DNA from: an uncultured Chlorobiaceae bacterium
GTDB taxonomy: Bacteria > Bacteroidota > Chlorobiia > Chlorobiales > Chlorobiaceae
NCBI GenBank assembly: GCA_903869365.1
Contig: CAIPYV010000073.1
Coordinates: 1 to 55,528 of the forward strand
DNA: 55,528 nt
Reading direction: 5' to 3'
The notes under the pieces were generated by a model. It saw only the letters and a program-made list of their open reading frames with translations, did not search any database and was not told the origin of the DNA. Made by a program: the position numbers and the translations under genes. Shown here in pieces: positions 45,251 to 53,918 of this stretch (position 1 is its first letter; each line of letters begins with the position of its first letter).

Positions 45251-48145
45251 ATGGATATTGTTAGGATATTGTGTATTGCTCACGGACACTGTAAGACGGA
45301 AAGCGAGATGACTGCAACTTTCGGGATAGACTTCATACAGCCGGACGATCAGGCTCGTATCATTGAAGCAATCCAGGATATTATGAATAATGGCTCGAAG
45401 GTCATTTGCGAATACCAGGTTGAGCTTTGCGGGGAATGTGGCATCAGGTGGCACCTCATGACCGGCAGAAGGATCATGATTGATGGCTCTCCCTTTCTTG
45501 TCGGTGTCGTTATCGATATCACTGACCAAAAACTTGCCGAAGAGGCATTACTGAAAAGCGAGGAGCGGTTCAAGACGCTTTTCAACAGCCAGTCTGCCAT
45601 ACAGGTTCTTCTTGACCCGTATACCGGCAAGGTGCTTGATGTCAACCAGAAAGCTGTAGAGTGGTATGGGTGGTCAGCTGAAACACTCAGGAAGATGTAT
45701 ACCAGGGACATCAATACTCTTTCGCAGGAGGAGATTATCAAAAGCCTGCAGACCGTAGAAGCCGGACAACACAATAAATTCATCGGACGCCACCGGCGGG
45801 CCGACGGCTCTATCCGGGATGTAGAGATCTATCGCAACAAGATAGAGCTGGATGGGAAACCCGTTATTCATGTCATTACTCATGACATCACCGAACGAAA
45901 ACATGCTGAAGCTGAACTTCAGAGGCTGACTCGTGCACTTATTGTCAGCGACCATTGCAACAAAGCGCTGATTCATGCGCAAGATGAACAGGAACTGCTG
46001 CAGACCATCTGCCGCATCATCGTCGAAACCGGCGGTTACTGGATGGCCTGGGTTGGATACAAAGTAAATGATGAGGCTAAAAGTCTGCACCCTGCCGCCT
46101 ATGCCGGCAGTGCCGGAGATTATTTTAACTCAATTACCATATCCTGGGCCGATAACAAGTATGGACAGGGACCAGCCGGAACCGCTGTCCGCACCGCTCA
46201 ACCCGTTGTGGTAAATAATATTATCACTGATCAAAGCTTCGAATTATGGCGAACTGAAGCCATAAAGCACAATTATGCTGCCGTTCTCGGTTTACCGCTC
46301 CTTATAGACAATACCGTCGTTGGAGTATTGTCAGTATATTCTGAAGTACCGGAGGCCTTTAATGGCGCAGAAAGGAAACAGCTTATATCACTGTCCAACA
46401 ATCTGGCTTATGGCATCAAGATGCTGCGAAGTCGTGAAGCACTGAAACAAAGCGAAGAACGGTTCAGAAATCTCTTTGAACGCAATGCGGCAATCAAGCT
46501 GCTTCTTGATCCCGTCACCGGTAATATTGTTGATGCCAATCAATCTGCCGCAGACTTTTATGGATGGACAATTGAAGAACTCAGGCAGATGAATATAGCA
46601 CAGATGAACTCGATAACTCCACCTGATATCATAAAAAGCAATCTTGAAGAAGTCAGATCAGCAGGGCATGCAAAGTTTTCATTACGTCATATAAGAAAAG
46701 ACGGATCTCTTCGTGATGTCGAAATATTCGGTACACAAATTAATGACGGCAAAAAAGATTTGGTCAATACCATAATTAATGACGTTACCGATCGAAAACG
46801 CTATGAACAGCTCAATGCATTCCGGCTGCGCATTCTCCAGATGGCAGACGCTCATACCATAGATGAACTGCTGAGAGCAACGCTTGATGAAGCAGAAAGG
46901 TTAACGGGAAGCTCAATCGGTTTTATCTTTTTTGTTGATGAAGATCAAAATACCCTGATACTCCAGTCAGTCTCAACCAATACCTTTCAGTATATGAGCA
47001 AGGCTGAAGAACAATCCCAGCACTATCCGCTGAACAAGGCCGGTGTATGGGCTGATGCGGTACGAGTAAAACAGGCAGTGATCCATAATGATTATATCTC
47101 ACTGAAACATCGCATTGGAAGACCTGTAGGCCATGCTGAAATCAAGCGTGAACTGGTTATTCCGGTCAATCGTGACGGTAAAACAGTGGCAATCATGGGG
47201 GTCTGCAACAAGCAGACTGACTATGGTGACAAGGATATCCAATGGTTGGAGATAATAGCCAATCATGTCTGGGATATCATTGCCAAAAAGATTGCTGAAG
47301 AAGAAAAAAACAAACTTGCCGTCCAGCTTCAGCACGCATCAAAAATGGAGATGATCGGGCAGCTTGCCGCAGGCATCGCCCATGAGATTAACAATCCTCT
47401 CAATTTTATATCAATCAATGAACATAACCAGGAGAACGATTTTAAAGATTTTCAGGAACTTGTCGGCGAGTACCGCAGCCTCATTCAAAAAGTAGGTGTC
47501 ATACCGGATGTGGCCGAAGAGGTGATGCGACTTCGAGAAAGAGAGAGAGAGCTTGATATCGATTATCTGCTCAGCAACATTCCCAAAACTTTTGAAATGA
47601 CAAAAAACGGAGTGGAACGCATAACGGCTATTACCCGAAGCATGAGAAACTACTCATTCAAAAACGAGAAGGGTAATGTATTGCTTTTTGATATCAATAA
47701 TGCAATACAAGAGTCGCTGGTCATTGCAAAGGCCGAGTACCGTGATGTCGCCGCCATCGTCCTGCATGTTGAAGCATTAACGCCGGTTATAGGCGATCCG
47801 TCAATGATAACTCAAGTGCTGCTGAACCTGATCATCAACAGCGTCCATGCCATTAAGTCACAAAACAGAAGCTCTCCGGGCACTATAGAGATTAAAACAT
47901 GGGACACCAGTGAAAGCATCTTCTGTTCCGTTCGTGATGACGGTACGGGAATTCCTGAAGAGATTAAAGGACGAGTATTTGAACCTTTCTTTACAACCAA
48001 GGAACAAGGCAAGGGAACAGGGCTTGGGTTAAGCATTACGTACGACATCATTGTCAATAAACACCATGGAAACATTTCGGCTGAATCTCTCCCAGAGGGA
48101 GGTTCGGTGTTTACGTTTTCACTCCCTTTAAACCGTATAAAATAA
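45251..48145 (+). CDS. PAS-PAS-GAF-PAS-GAF sensor histidine kinase, N-terminally short
   Basis: A 964-residue kinase, close paralogue of that at 31728-34721. It starts in the second half of a PAS domain (FGIDFIQPDDQARIIEAIQD, then IRWHLMTGRRIMIDG), so the first PAS half and any upstream domain are missing. PAS2 with WYGW (about 105-220), GAF (QALIHAQDE-like, about 225-390), PAS with FYGW (about 400-515), GAF with [11 protein letters not shown] and the kinase core follow. The phosphoacceptor is His711 in [13 protein letters not shown]-box VLLNLIINSVHAI, DDGTGIP and GKGTGLGLS are present. It has no receiver and no partner gene nearby. The start has no good ribosome site. Confidence 0.87.
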   Translation: MDIVRILCIAHGHCKTESEMTATFGIDFIQPDDQARIIEAIQDIMNNGSKVICEYQVELCGECGIRWHLMTGRRIMIDGSPFLVGVVIDITDQKLAEEALLKSEERFKTLFNSQSAIQVLLDPYTGKVLDVNQKAVEWYGWSAETLRKMYTRDINTLSQEEIIKSLQTVEAGQHNKFIGRHRRADGSIRDVEIYRNKIELDGKPVIHVITHDITERKHAEAELQRLTRALIVSDHCNKALIHAQDEQELLQTICRIIVETGGYWMAWVGYKVNDEAKSLHPAAYAGSAGDYFNSITISWADNKYGQGPAGTAVRTAQPVVVNNIITDQSFELWRTEAIKHNYAAVLGLPLLIDNTVVGVLSVYSEVPEAFNGAERKQLISLSNNLAYGIKMLRSREALKQSEERFRNLFERNAAIKLLLDPVTGNIVDANQSAADFYGWTIEELRQMNIAQMNSITPPDIIKSNLEEVRSAGHAKFSLRHIRKDGSLRDVEIFGTQINDGKKDLVNTIINDVTDRKRYEQLNAFRLRILQMADAHTIDELLRATLDEAERLTGSSIGFIFFVDEDQNTLILQSVSTNTFQYMSKAEEQSQHYPLNKAGVWADAVRVKQAVIHNDYISLKHRIGRPVGHAEIKRELVIPVNRDGKTVAIMGVCNKQTDYGDKDIQWLEIIANHVWDIIAKKIAEEEKNKLAVQLQHASKMEMIGQLAAGIAHEINNPLNFISINEHNQENDFKDFQELVGEYRSLIQKVGVIPDVAEEVMRLRERERELDIDYLLSNIPKTFEMTKNGVERITAITRSMRNYSFKNEKGNVLLFDINNAIQESLVIAKAEYRDVAAIVLHVEALTPVIGDPSMITQVLLNLIINSVHAIKSQNRSSPGTIEIKTWDTSESIFCSVRDDGTGIPEEIKGRVFEPFFTTKEQGKGTGLGLSITYDIIVNKHHGNISAESLPEGGSVFTFSLPLNRIK

Positions 48146-48232
48146 CCACTTCCTTTTCCTGAGTTCATGAAAACCTGTATATTGACTGCTTTCTTGCACT
48201 CTTCCGTTGAATGAACGAATTTCCCGTTGTAT

Positions 48233-49057
48233 ATGACTACTGAAATCGAAAAACATATCACTGGCTGCCGGACATGGCCTCATCCTGAGGTTGTTGAAGA
48301 TCTTGCCAGATTACGCCAGATCGCTCCTCTAACCCATTGCATTACCAACAGTGTTGTTACGAATTTTACGGCCAATGTCCTCCTTGCTGCCGGAGCCTCA
48401 CCGGCAATGGTGGTAACCATGGAGGAGGTTGCCGATTTCGTCCGCATTGCCCACGCACTCTTAATCAACGTCGGCACCATAACAACTACAGATGCAGAGG
48501 TCATGCTCAAAGCCGCAGCAACGGCTCAACAGACAAATACCCCCTGGGTTCTTGATCCTGTTGCCGTTGGAGCACTCAAGTTTCGAACGGATATCGTTGA
48601 TCAACTGATTCGCTTTCAGCCGACGGTCATACGGGGCAATGCTTCTGAAATTCTAGCTCTCGGAGGATTTGCAGGCAACGCAAAAGGGGTGGATTCCACG
48701 GTATCATCTCTTGCAGCACTTCCGGCAGCCTTTCAACTGGCTGAACAAACAGGAACAGTCGTTGCTCTCAGCGGCGAGATCGATTACGTTACTGACGGCA
48801 AGGAGATCATCACCATCCCGGGCGGTCATGAAATGATGACTAAGGTCACAGGCACAGGATGTTCTCTTGGAGCCTTGATTGCAGCTTTTTTACCAGTAAC
48901 CGGCACAGCAGTCAGAGCCGCTTCAGCAGCCTCAGCCCTCTTCGCTGAGGCAGGAGAACGTGCCGTCAGGGAAGCTCGTGGTACAGGCAGTTTTGGGGTA
49001 GGATTTTTGGATCAGCTTTCAACGATAGGTATGGAAACACGTAAAATATATATATAA
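48233..49057 (+). CDS. thiM: Hydroxyethylthiazole kinase ThiM
   Basis: Phosphorylates 4-methyl-5-(2-hydroxyethyl)thiazole, a salvage step in thiamine synthesis. From the ATG at 48233 the protein has 274 residues, the normal length. Family motifs are PLTHCITNSVVTNFTANVLL near the N-terminus, GASPAM, WVLDPVAVGA, VIRGNASEI and the catalytic-cysteine stretch KVTGTGCSLGALIAAF. A TTG at 48227 would add two residues and is less likely. No thiD or thiE is adjacent and no thiamine riboswitch was recognised in the 87 bases upstream, so it appears to be an isolated salvage gene. A perfect hairpin overlaps its stop codon. Confidence 0.93.
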   Translation: MTTEIEKHITGCRTWPHPEVVEDLARLRQIAPLTHCITNSVVTNFTANVLLAAGASPAMVVTMEEVADFVRIAHALLINVGTITTTDAEVMLKAAATAQQTNTPWVLDPVAVGALKFRTDIVDQLIRFQPTVIRGNASEILALGGFAGNAKGVDSTVSSLAALPAAFQLAEQTGTVVALSGEIDYVTDGKEIITIPGGHEMMTKVTGTGCSLGALIAAFLPVTGTAVRAASAASALFAEAGERAVREARGTGSFGVGFLDQLSTIGMETRKIYI

Positions 49058-49102
49058 CGCAAAAGGAAGCTTGAACATTATTTCAGCACCCTTTTGCGTT
49101 AT
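49054..49102. terminator. Hairpin overlapping the thiM stop codon
   Basis: ATAACGCAAAAGG (49054-49066) and CCTTTTGCGTTAT (49090-49102) pair perfectly over 13 bases with a 23-base loop; the left arm includes the thiM stop. It lies between convergent genes and could end transcription from both sides. Confidence 0.65.
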
Positions 49103-49129
49103 CATACACTACGATGCTTTTAAATCATC

Positions 49130-49270
49130 TTACCTGCGATGTCCATGATGGTGGTGACGTACATAATGACGATGATGCCGGCGAGATGCCAGGGCATCAA
49201 CATTGAGCGTACTGATAATAACGGCCACAATTCCAATAATGCCTGCAAACTGCACAAATGTTTTTTTCAA
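49130..49270 (-). CDS. Tiny exported His/Arg-rich protein
   Basis: A 46-residue candidate starting at a TTG: KKTFVQFAGIIGIVAVIIS is a signal peptide or membrane helix, followed by NVDALA and a tail of mostly His and Arg (SRRHHRHYVRHHHHGHRR). GGAG lies seven bases before the TTG, which is why this start is chosen over a longer reading from 49327. The tail could bind metal or acidic polymers. No family is recognised. It converges with thiM across the hairpin at 49054-49102. Confidence 0.45.
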   Translation of the reverse strand: MKKTFVQFAGIIGIVAVIISTLNVDALASRRHHRHYVRHHHHGHRR

Positions 49271-49327
49271 GATGATTCTCCGGTTAGCTGTTGAAAGGGT
49301 CAGAAAGACATTTTTTTCGCCACGCAT

Positions 49328-49728
49328 CCCATTATAGTAAGGATGACGTCAACGGTCATTATTTAATTATTTTTTATTTTATAAACAAATATAACAGCGG
49401 CCCTTGTGTGAATTTTTATCGCTCTTCACATGGGTGGCATATTTCAGGGGGAAAAACTTGGAAATCCTGAAAATATTGTGTTTTACAAAAAAAATAATAC
49501 CTTCAGAGAACAAGGTTGCATGACAGCATTGCTCCTGTTGCCCTTTTTTCGCTGCAGAGGCAATTTTTACGCTATTAATTCGCTTTAAACGATACGACAG
49601 CAACGTGAAGTTGACCCATAGGGGCAACTCTTCCTTCAGTTGAATCTGGAATACCGTGAACCTTAGTGCAATTTTAGTAACATCAGCAACATAAGAGAGT
49701 TCATCAACATTATTAAATACAAAGCAAC
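49328..49728. other. Intergenic region upstream of HU
   Basis: About 400 bases between the His/Arg-rich gene (minus) and HU (plus). It probably carries the HU promoter and leader. A 118-codon minus-strand open frame spans it but shows no ribosome site, no recognisable domain and an unlikely composition, so no gene is called. A long AT-rich run is at 49360-49390. Confidence 0.35.
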
Positions 49729-50004
49729 ATGTCAAAAGCCGAATTAGTAGAGAAAATCGCCGAACAGGCCAACCTGACCAAAGCAGACGCCGATCGTGCT
49801 TTGAAGGCCTTCATCAATGTTGTATCATCTTCTTTGAAAAATGGTGAAGATGTCGCTCTTGTTGGATTTGGAACATTCACTACGGTTGACAGGGCGGAAA
49901 GAATAGGACGCAATCCGATAACTGGTAATGAAATCACCATTGCGGCAAAAAAAGTTGTAAAGTTCAAACCAGGAAAAACCCTAAAAGATCATGTCTGTGC
50001 ATGA
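49729..50004 (+). CDS. DNA-binding protein HU
   Basis: A 91-residue HU protein, exactly the family length. [20 protein letters not shown] is the N-terminal helix pair, [17 protein letters not shown] the core strands, and [20 protein letters not shown] the DNA-clasping arm with the intercalating Pro in RNPITG. It lies downstream of a 400-base AT-rich gap and stands alone, followed by a hairpin-forming repeat. Compared with the HU/IHF-like protein at 27959-28267 it is the more canonical HU, probably the main housekeeping copy. Confidence 0.93.
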   Translation: MSKAELVEKIAEQANLTKADADRALKAFINVVSSSLKNGEDVALVGFGTFTTVDRAERIGRNPITGNEITIAAKKVVKFKPGKTLKDHVCA

Positions 50005-50050
50005 TCATTGACGTTGCTGACTCTTCTCGTTTGCCATCCGGACACCTCGA

Positions 50051-50112
50051 GTCATACTGAGTACATCGAACGATCCATAACGTCTGGATTCCTCGATACA
50101 TTTCAGTATGAC
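50051..50112. repeat. Inverted repeat between HU and bciA
   Basis: GTCATACTGA (50051-50060) and TCAGTATGAC (50103-50112) are perfect complements, and the flanking bases (ACATCGA / TCGATAC) extend the match loosely. It separates convergent genes and may end both transcripts. Its wording resembles widely scattered repeats of the GTCATnCTGAG type found in many bacterial genomes. Confidence 0.55.
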
Positions 50113-50122
50113 AGGAGATGTT

Positions 50123-51151
50123 TCAGAACATCGAATGGGCACCAAGCTCCTGACCAGCAAGCCCCCCTTTCAAGACACGCGCATAGAAATCCCGCAAGGT
50201 ATCCTTGCCATAAGATGGTGTTGCATCGGCATCGTATTGACCCGTTGCGGTATTAAGCACCAGCATGGATTCCGAAGTATAGTAGCGACCGATCCGGGCG
50301 AACTCAGCCTTATCCTTCAGTACAGGAAAAAGCTTCGAAAAAACCGTCAACACCGGTATAATAACATCAAACATCAAGATCGGAACTTTTTTGAACTTCG
50401 GTTCACGGCCCAGCAGTTCAAACAGAAGCTCCCCCTGCTCCTTAGCTGAAATTGCCTTGCCAGGCCCCCCGATAGGAAGAATTTTATTCCGTTTCGAAGG
50501 ATCTTCAAGGCAGTCAGCCATAAAACGCGCCAGATCCGCCTCACTGATCGGCTTGCAGGAAGTCAACTCACCATTGCCGAACATAATATAAGGCTTCCCC
50601 TTTTTTACAGACCCCACCTGCCCCGCAAGCGATTTAAAAAAAGCCGTTGGACGCACAATTGAATAACTCAAACCAGATTCAATCAGCTCCTTTTCAAATT
50701 GAAGCTTGGCTCTCTGAAATTCAAGCAGCGGCTTCTGGACACAGATAGCCGAAAGCAGCACAAACTGACTTGCACCCGCACTCTTGCCCGCTTCAAGCGC
50801 ATAATGAGTTGCCTGATAATCAATCATCCAGGCATCCTTGATCCCCCCTGTTCGCGAGGTCAGACAGGAAACAACCGCATCAAACCGCTCTCCGCGGATA
50901 CCATCCTTCAACAGAGAGTTCATGTCACAAACATCCCCAAAACGAACCTCTGAACCCTGTAGTTGCTGCCTTGTCAGTTCAGCAGTAGTCGAAGCATCCA
51001 CTCCTGAACGCTCACGCGCAAAGCTTACAACCTTATACCCTCTGCCCACCAGTTCACGAACAACAAATTTACCGATATAGCCTGTGGCACCCACCACAAA
51101 CACACGCTTAGGCAAAGGTGAATCGCTGTGATTTGAAGAAAATAAACTCAA
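50123..51151 (-). CDS. bciA: 8-vinyl reductase of (bacterio)chlorophyll synthesis, BciA type
   Basis: NADPH-dependent reduction of the C8 vinyl group of divinyl (proto)chlorophyllide. The 342-residue protein opens with a Rossmann motif VVGATGYIGKFVVREL. The middle has VVSCLTSRTGGIKDAWMIDY and SAICVQKPLLEFQRAKLQFE, then YSIVRPTAFFKSLAGQV and KPISEADLARFMADCL. These stretches are close to plant DVR and to BciA of Chlorobaculum tepidum. The end, GRYYTSESMLVLN with GKDTLRDFYARVL, is also typical. No ATG is present; TTG at 51151 is the apparent start, with no good ribosome site, so the N-terminus is uncertain. The gene strongly supports a phototrophic green sulfur bacterium. Confidence 0.93.
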   Translation of the reverse strand: MSLFSSNHSDSPLPKRVFVVGATGYIGKFVVRELVGRGYKVVSFARERSGVDASTTAELTRQQLQGSEVRFGDVCDMNSLLKDGIRGERFDAVVSCLTSRTGGIKDAWMIDYQATHYALEAGKSAGASQFVLLSAICVQKPLLEFQRAKLQFEKELIESGLSYSIVRPTAFFKSLAGQVGSVKKGKPYIMFGNGELTSCKPISEADLARFMADCLEDPSKRNKILPIGGPGKAISAKEQGELLFELLGREPKFKKVPILMFDVIIPVLTVFSKLFPVLKDKAEFARIGRYYTSESMLVLNTATGQYDADATPSYGKDTLRDFYARVLKGGLAGQELGAHSMF

Positions 51152-51220
51152 GTCAAAATCAATGTTATACGTTTAGACGCCAGTCAACTACAACACAAAT
51201 AAAAGAGTAACAAACAATAG

Positions 51221-51248
51221 GCACTCAGCACTCAGCACTCAGCACTCC
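51221..51248. repeat. Four-unit tandem heptamer array at the CoA-transferase 3' end
   Basis: GCACTCA is repeated three times and followed by GCACTCC. On the minus strand the array encodes the last residues GVLSAEC and the TGA stop of the CoA-transferase. Change in unit number would alter the C-terminus but still meet a stop. Confidence 0.85.
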
Positions 51249-52766
51249 TTGAGCTTCCATCTCTCCCTCTTTCAGGTAACGCTGATGCCAGCTTAAAGCT
51301 TCGTCGAGCAGATGAGGAGTGTGTTTGCCATTGGAATGTGCTAATGCACGCTTCAGATAGTCTTGCAGTGCAGGCTTGAAATGCGGATGGGCACAGTTTT
51401 CGATGATCACCTTCGCGCGCTGCGTTGGAGAGAGGCCACGCAGATCAGCAAGCCCCTGCTCCGTCACCAGAATCTGAACATCATGCTCCGTATGATCGAC
51501 ATGAGACACCATGGGAACAATACAGGAAATTTTACCATCCTTAGCCTGAGAAGGAGTCATGAATATGGATATATAGGCATTGCGGGCAAAATCGCCAGAA
51601 CCGCCGATGCCGTTCATGATAGCACTTCCCATAACGTGCGTCGAATTGACATTACCATAGATGTCAGCCTCAATCATGCCATTCATGGATAAGACGCCAA
51701 GACGACGGATAACTTCCGGATGATTGCTGATCTCCTGAGGGCGCAGAATAATCTTGTCCCTGTATTCATCGAGATGGGAATAGAGGGTTGCGAGTGCCGC
51801 GTTACTCAAAGAAAAAGCAGTCGCAGAAGCTGAGATTAACTTGCCGGAATGGATAAGATCAAGCATACCATCCTGCAGCACTTCGGTATAAGCGGTCAGG
51901 TTCTCGAATGGCCCATGGTTCAATCCAGCCATCACGGCATTAGCTATATTGCCGACGCCGGACTGCAATGGCAGCAGGTTCTTGGGAAGCCGCCCCCGCT
52001 TCACTTCATGTTCAAAAAATTCAAGAATATGGCCCGCGATCAGACGGGAACTTTCATCAGGTTCAGAAAACTCTGAATTTCGGTCCGGACTATGGGTTTC
52101 CACAATTGCGATAATTTTATCTGGATCACAATGCAGATATTGATCGCCAATCCGGTCATGAGGATGCACAAGAGGGATCGGTAGACGATTCGGAGGCAGA
52201 CTGGTACCGTAATAGATGTCATGCATACCTTCAAGACGCGCGTCCTGCCATGAGTTAACTTCAAGAATGACTTTGTCCGCCTGATCAAGCCAGGTCTTGT
52301 TGTTGCCAATCGATGTTGACGGAATCAAACGCCCGTCCTCAAGAATCCCGGTAACTTCAACCACAGCAATATTCAACTTTCCAAGAAATCCGAACCAGAC
52401 AAACTGAGCGACATGGGAGAGATGGATGTCGATATATTCCATCTCACCGGCATTGATACGCTGACGGCAAACAGGATCAGACTGATAAGGAAGACGCATT
52501 TCCACTCCATCCACCTTAGCCAGTGCTCCATCCAGTTCCGGTGCAGTTGAAGCGCCAGTCCAGACACCTATCCTGAATTTCTGACCCTCACTGTTGGCAT
52601 CCTCAATCCGTTTGGCCAGCGCCGCAGGCACCGCCTTAGGATAGCCTGAGCCGGTAAATCCGCTCATCCCGACATTATCACCAGAAGAAATAAGGGCCGC
52701 GGCCTGTTCCGCCGTCATGATTTTACCCTGTAAGGCCTTGCAAAAAATGCGGGATGCACTGTTCAT
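51225..52766 (-). CDS. Acetyl-CoA hydrolase/transferase family, probable succinate:acetate CoA-transferase
   Basis: Moves CoA between acetate, succinate or related acids. The 513-residue protein has the class I CoA-transferase features: GMSGFTGSGYPKAVPAALAK at the start, and in the C-terminal half MSNGMIEADIYGNVNSTHV-like (read here as LGVLSMNGMIEADIYGNVNS), where Glu in MIEADIYG is the probable catalytic glutamate, followed by GSAIMNGIGGSGDFARNAY and VTEQGLADLRG. Green sulfur bacteria assimilate acetate alongside a reductive TCA cycle, so a CoA-transferase fits. The last residues are encoded by a tandem heptamer array. The start at 52766 is an ATG. It is divergent from lipA. Confidence 0.87.
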   Translation of the reverse strand: MNSASRIFCKALQGKIMTAEQAAALISSGDNVGMSGFTGSGYPKAVPAALAKRIEDANSEGQKFRIGVWTGASTAPELDGALAKVDGVEMRLPYQSDPVCRQRINAGEMEYIDIHLSHVAQFVWFGFLGKLNIAVVEVTGILEDGRLIPSTSIGNNKTWLDQADKVILEVNSWQDARLEGMHDIYYGTSLPPNRLPIPLVHPHDRIGDQYLHCDPDKIIAIVETHSPDRNSEFSEPDESSRLIAGHILEFFEHEVKRGRLPKNLLPLQSGVGNIANAVMAGLNHGPFENLTAYTEVLQDGMLDLIHSGKLISASATAFSLSNAALATLYSHLDEYRDKIILRPQEISNHPEVIRRLGVLSMNGMIEADIYGNVNSTHVMGSAIMNGIGGSGDFARNAYISIFMTPSQAKDGKISCIVPMVSHVDHTEHDVQILVTEQGLADLRGLSPTQRAKVIIENCAHPHFKPALQDYLKRALAHSNGKHTPHLLDEALSWHQRYLKEGEMEAQGVLSAEC

Positions 52767-52933
52767 GTTCTGATACTATTCAAGATTGACGAACGACAAC
52801 GCCGAAACTCCACCCTGAAACCCAATGAACTCCTCCCCGTTCAGAGCCAAAAACCACAGCATTGTCAGATTTAAATTAAACTCTGTGAACATACAATTTT
52901 ATTCTGTCCAATAAAAAAACCTTCCCCGCACAC

Positions 52934-52952
52934 CTCAGCACTGAGTGCTGAG
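52934..52952. repeat. Head-to-head heptamer palindrome upstream of lipA
   Basis: CTCAGCACTGAGTGCTGAG is a perfect palindrome apart from its central base, made of heptamers in opposite orientation. It is followed by one more GTGCT unit and lies about 70 bases before the lipA start in a divergent promoter region. Confidence 0.65.
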
Positions 52953-53023
52953 TGCTTAGGAGTAATTCATTCGAATAGCTATATTCCCCTCATTCAAATC
53001 ATTAATTGACCCGCTGTACCCTT

Positions 53024-53899
53024 ATGGAGCATAGTCCCGGAAAAAAACCGGAATGGCTGAAAATCAAGTTAACCGCCGGTGCATCCTATGCTTCGACCCG
53101 ACAACTGCTGAACCGCCAGAGCCTGAATACCGTTTGCCGCTCCGCATTATGTCCGAACCTTCATGAGTGCTGGTCGCGCGGCACAGCCACATTCCTGCTG
53201 CTCGGCAATGTCTGTACACGCACCTGCAGATTCTGCGCCGTAGGAAAAGCAGCAAAACCACCCGCACCTGATCCCCAGGAGCCGGAAAACATCGCACTTG
53301 CTATTCAATCCATGCAGTTGAAGCATGCCGTCCTCACCAGTGTCACCCGTGATGACCTCCAGGATGGAGGTGCAGAACATTGGGTAGAGACCATACGAGC
53401 CATCCGCTCACGTAACCCTCAGGCAACCATAGAGTGCCTTATTCCAGATTTTCAAGGCAGCGAAAGTGCCCTTGACCGGGTAATGGCGGAATCACCTGAC
53501 ATACTCAACCATAACATTGAAACGGTACCCTCACTGTATCATAACGTACGACCACAGGCCAACTACCAGGCATCACTGCAGCTTTTGAAGCGCGCTAAAC
53601 AACAGCATGGACTCTCTACAAAATCAGGCATCATGGTTGGTATGGGAGAGACCCTGGAAGAGATTACAACGTCGCTCAACGACCTTACACGCCACGGCTG
53701 CGATATGGTGACCATCGGTCAATATCTGCAGCCATCCCCTGAACATATACCGGTTGAACGCTATGTCACGCCAGAAGAGTTTGAGCACCTCAAAGTCATC
53801 GCAGAAGCTGCCGGCTTCCGGCATGTTCAGTCAGCCCCATTTGTTCGAAGCTCCTACCATGCAGAAGCTTTTACCGGTGATACAGAAACACTTTCATAA
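53024..53899 (+). CDS. lipA: Lipoyl synthase LipA (radical SAM)
   Basis: Inserts two sulfur atoms into protein-bound octanoyl groups to make lipoyl cofactors for 2-oxoacid dehydrogenases and glycine cleavage. From ATG 53024 the protein has 291 residues, normal for LipA. The auxiliary cluster cysteines are C38, C43 and C49 ([14 protein letters not shown]), and the radical SAM cysteines C64, C68 and C71 (CTRTCRFC). The C-terminal RSSY supplies the serine ligand of the auxiliary cluster. A TTG at 53006 would add six residues and is less likely. The gene is 19 bases upstream of the next membrane-protein gene, which may be co-transcribed. Confidence 0.95.
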   Translation: MEHSPGKKPEWLKIKLTAGASYASTRQLLNRQSLNTVCRSALCPNLHECWSRGTATFLLLGNVCTRTCRFCAVGKAAKPPAPDPQEPENIALAIQSMQLKHAVLTSVTRDDLQDGGAEHWVETIRAIRSRNPQATIECLIPDFQGSESALDRVMAESPDILNHNIETVPSLYHNVRPQANYQASLQLLKRAKQQHGLSTKSGIMVGMGETLEEITTSLNDLTRHGCDMVTIGQYLQPSPEHIPVERYVTPEEFEHLKVIAEAAGFRHVQSAPFVRSSYHAEAFTGDTETLS

Positions 53900-53918
53900 C
53901 CAATAACCACACCTGATA

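Noticed and set aside
48146-48232. Possible thiamine (TPP) riboswitch before thiM
   Set aside because: The spacer is only 87 bases and lacks the conserved CTGAGA and related thi-box core.
49379-49735. 118-codon minus-strand open frame upstream of HU
   Set aside because: It covers the expected HU promoter and leader, has no ribosome site and no recognisable domain, and its residue mix looks like translated non-coding DNA.
51221-51248. CRISPR-like array
   Set aside because: The units are 7 bases, directly tandem and without spacers, so this is a simple-sequence repeat.
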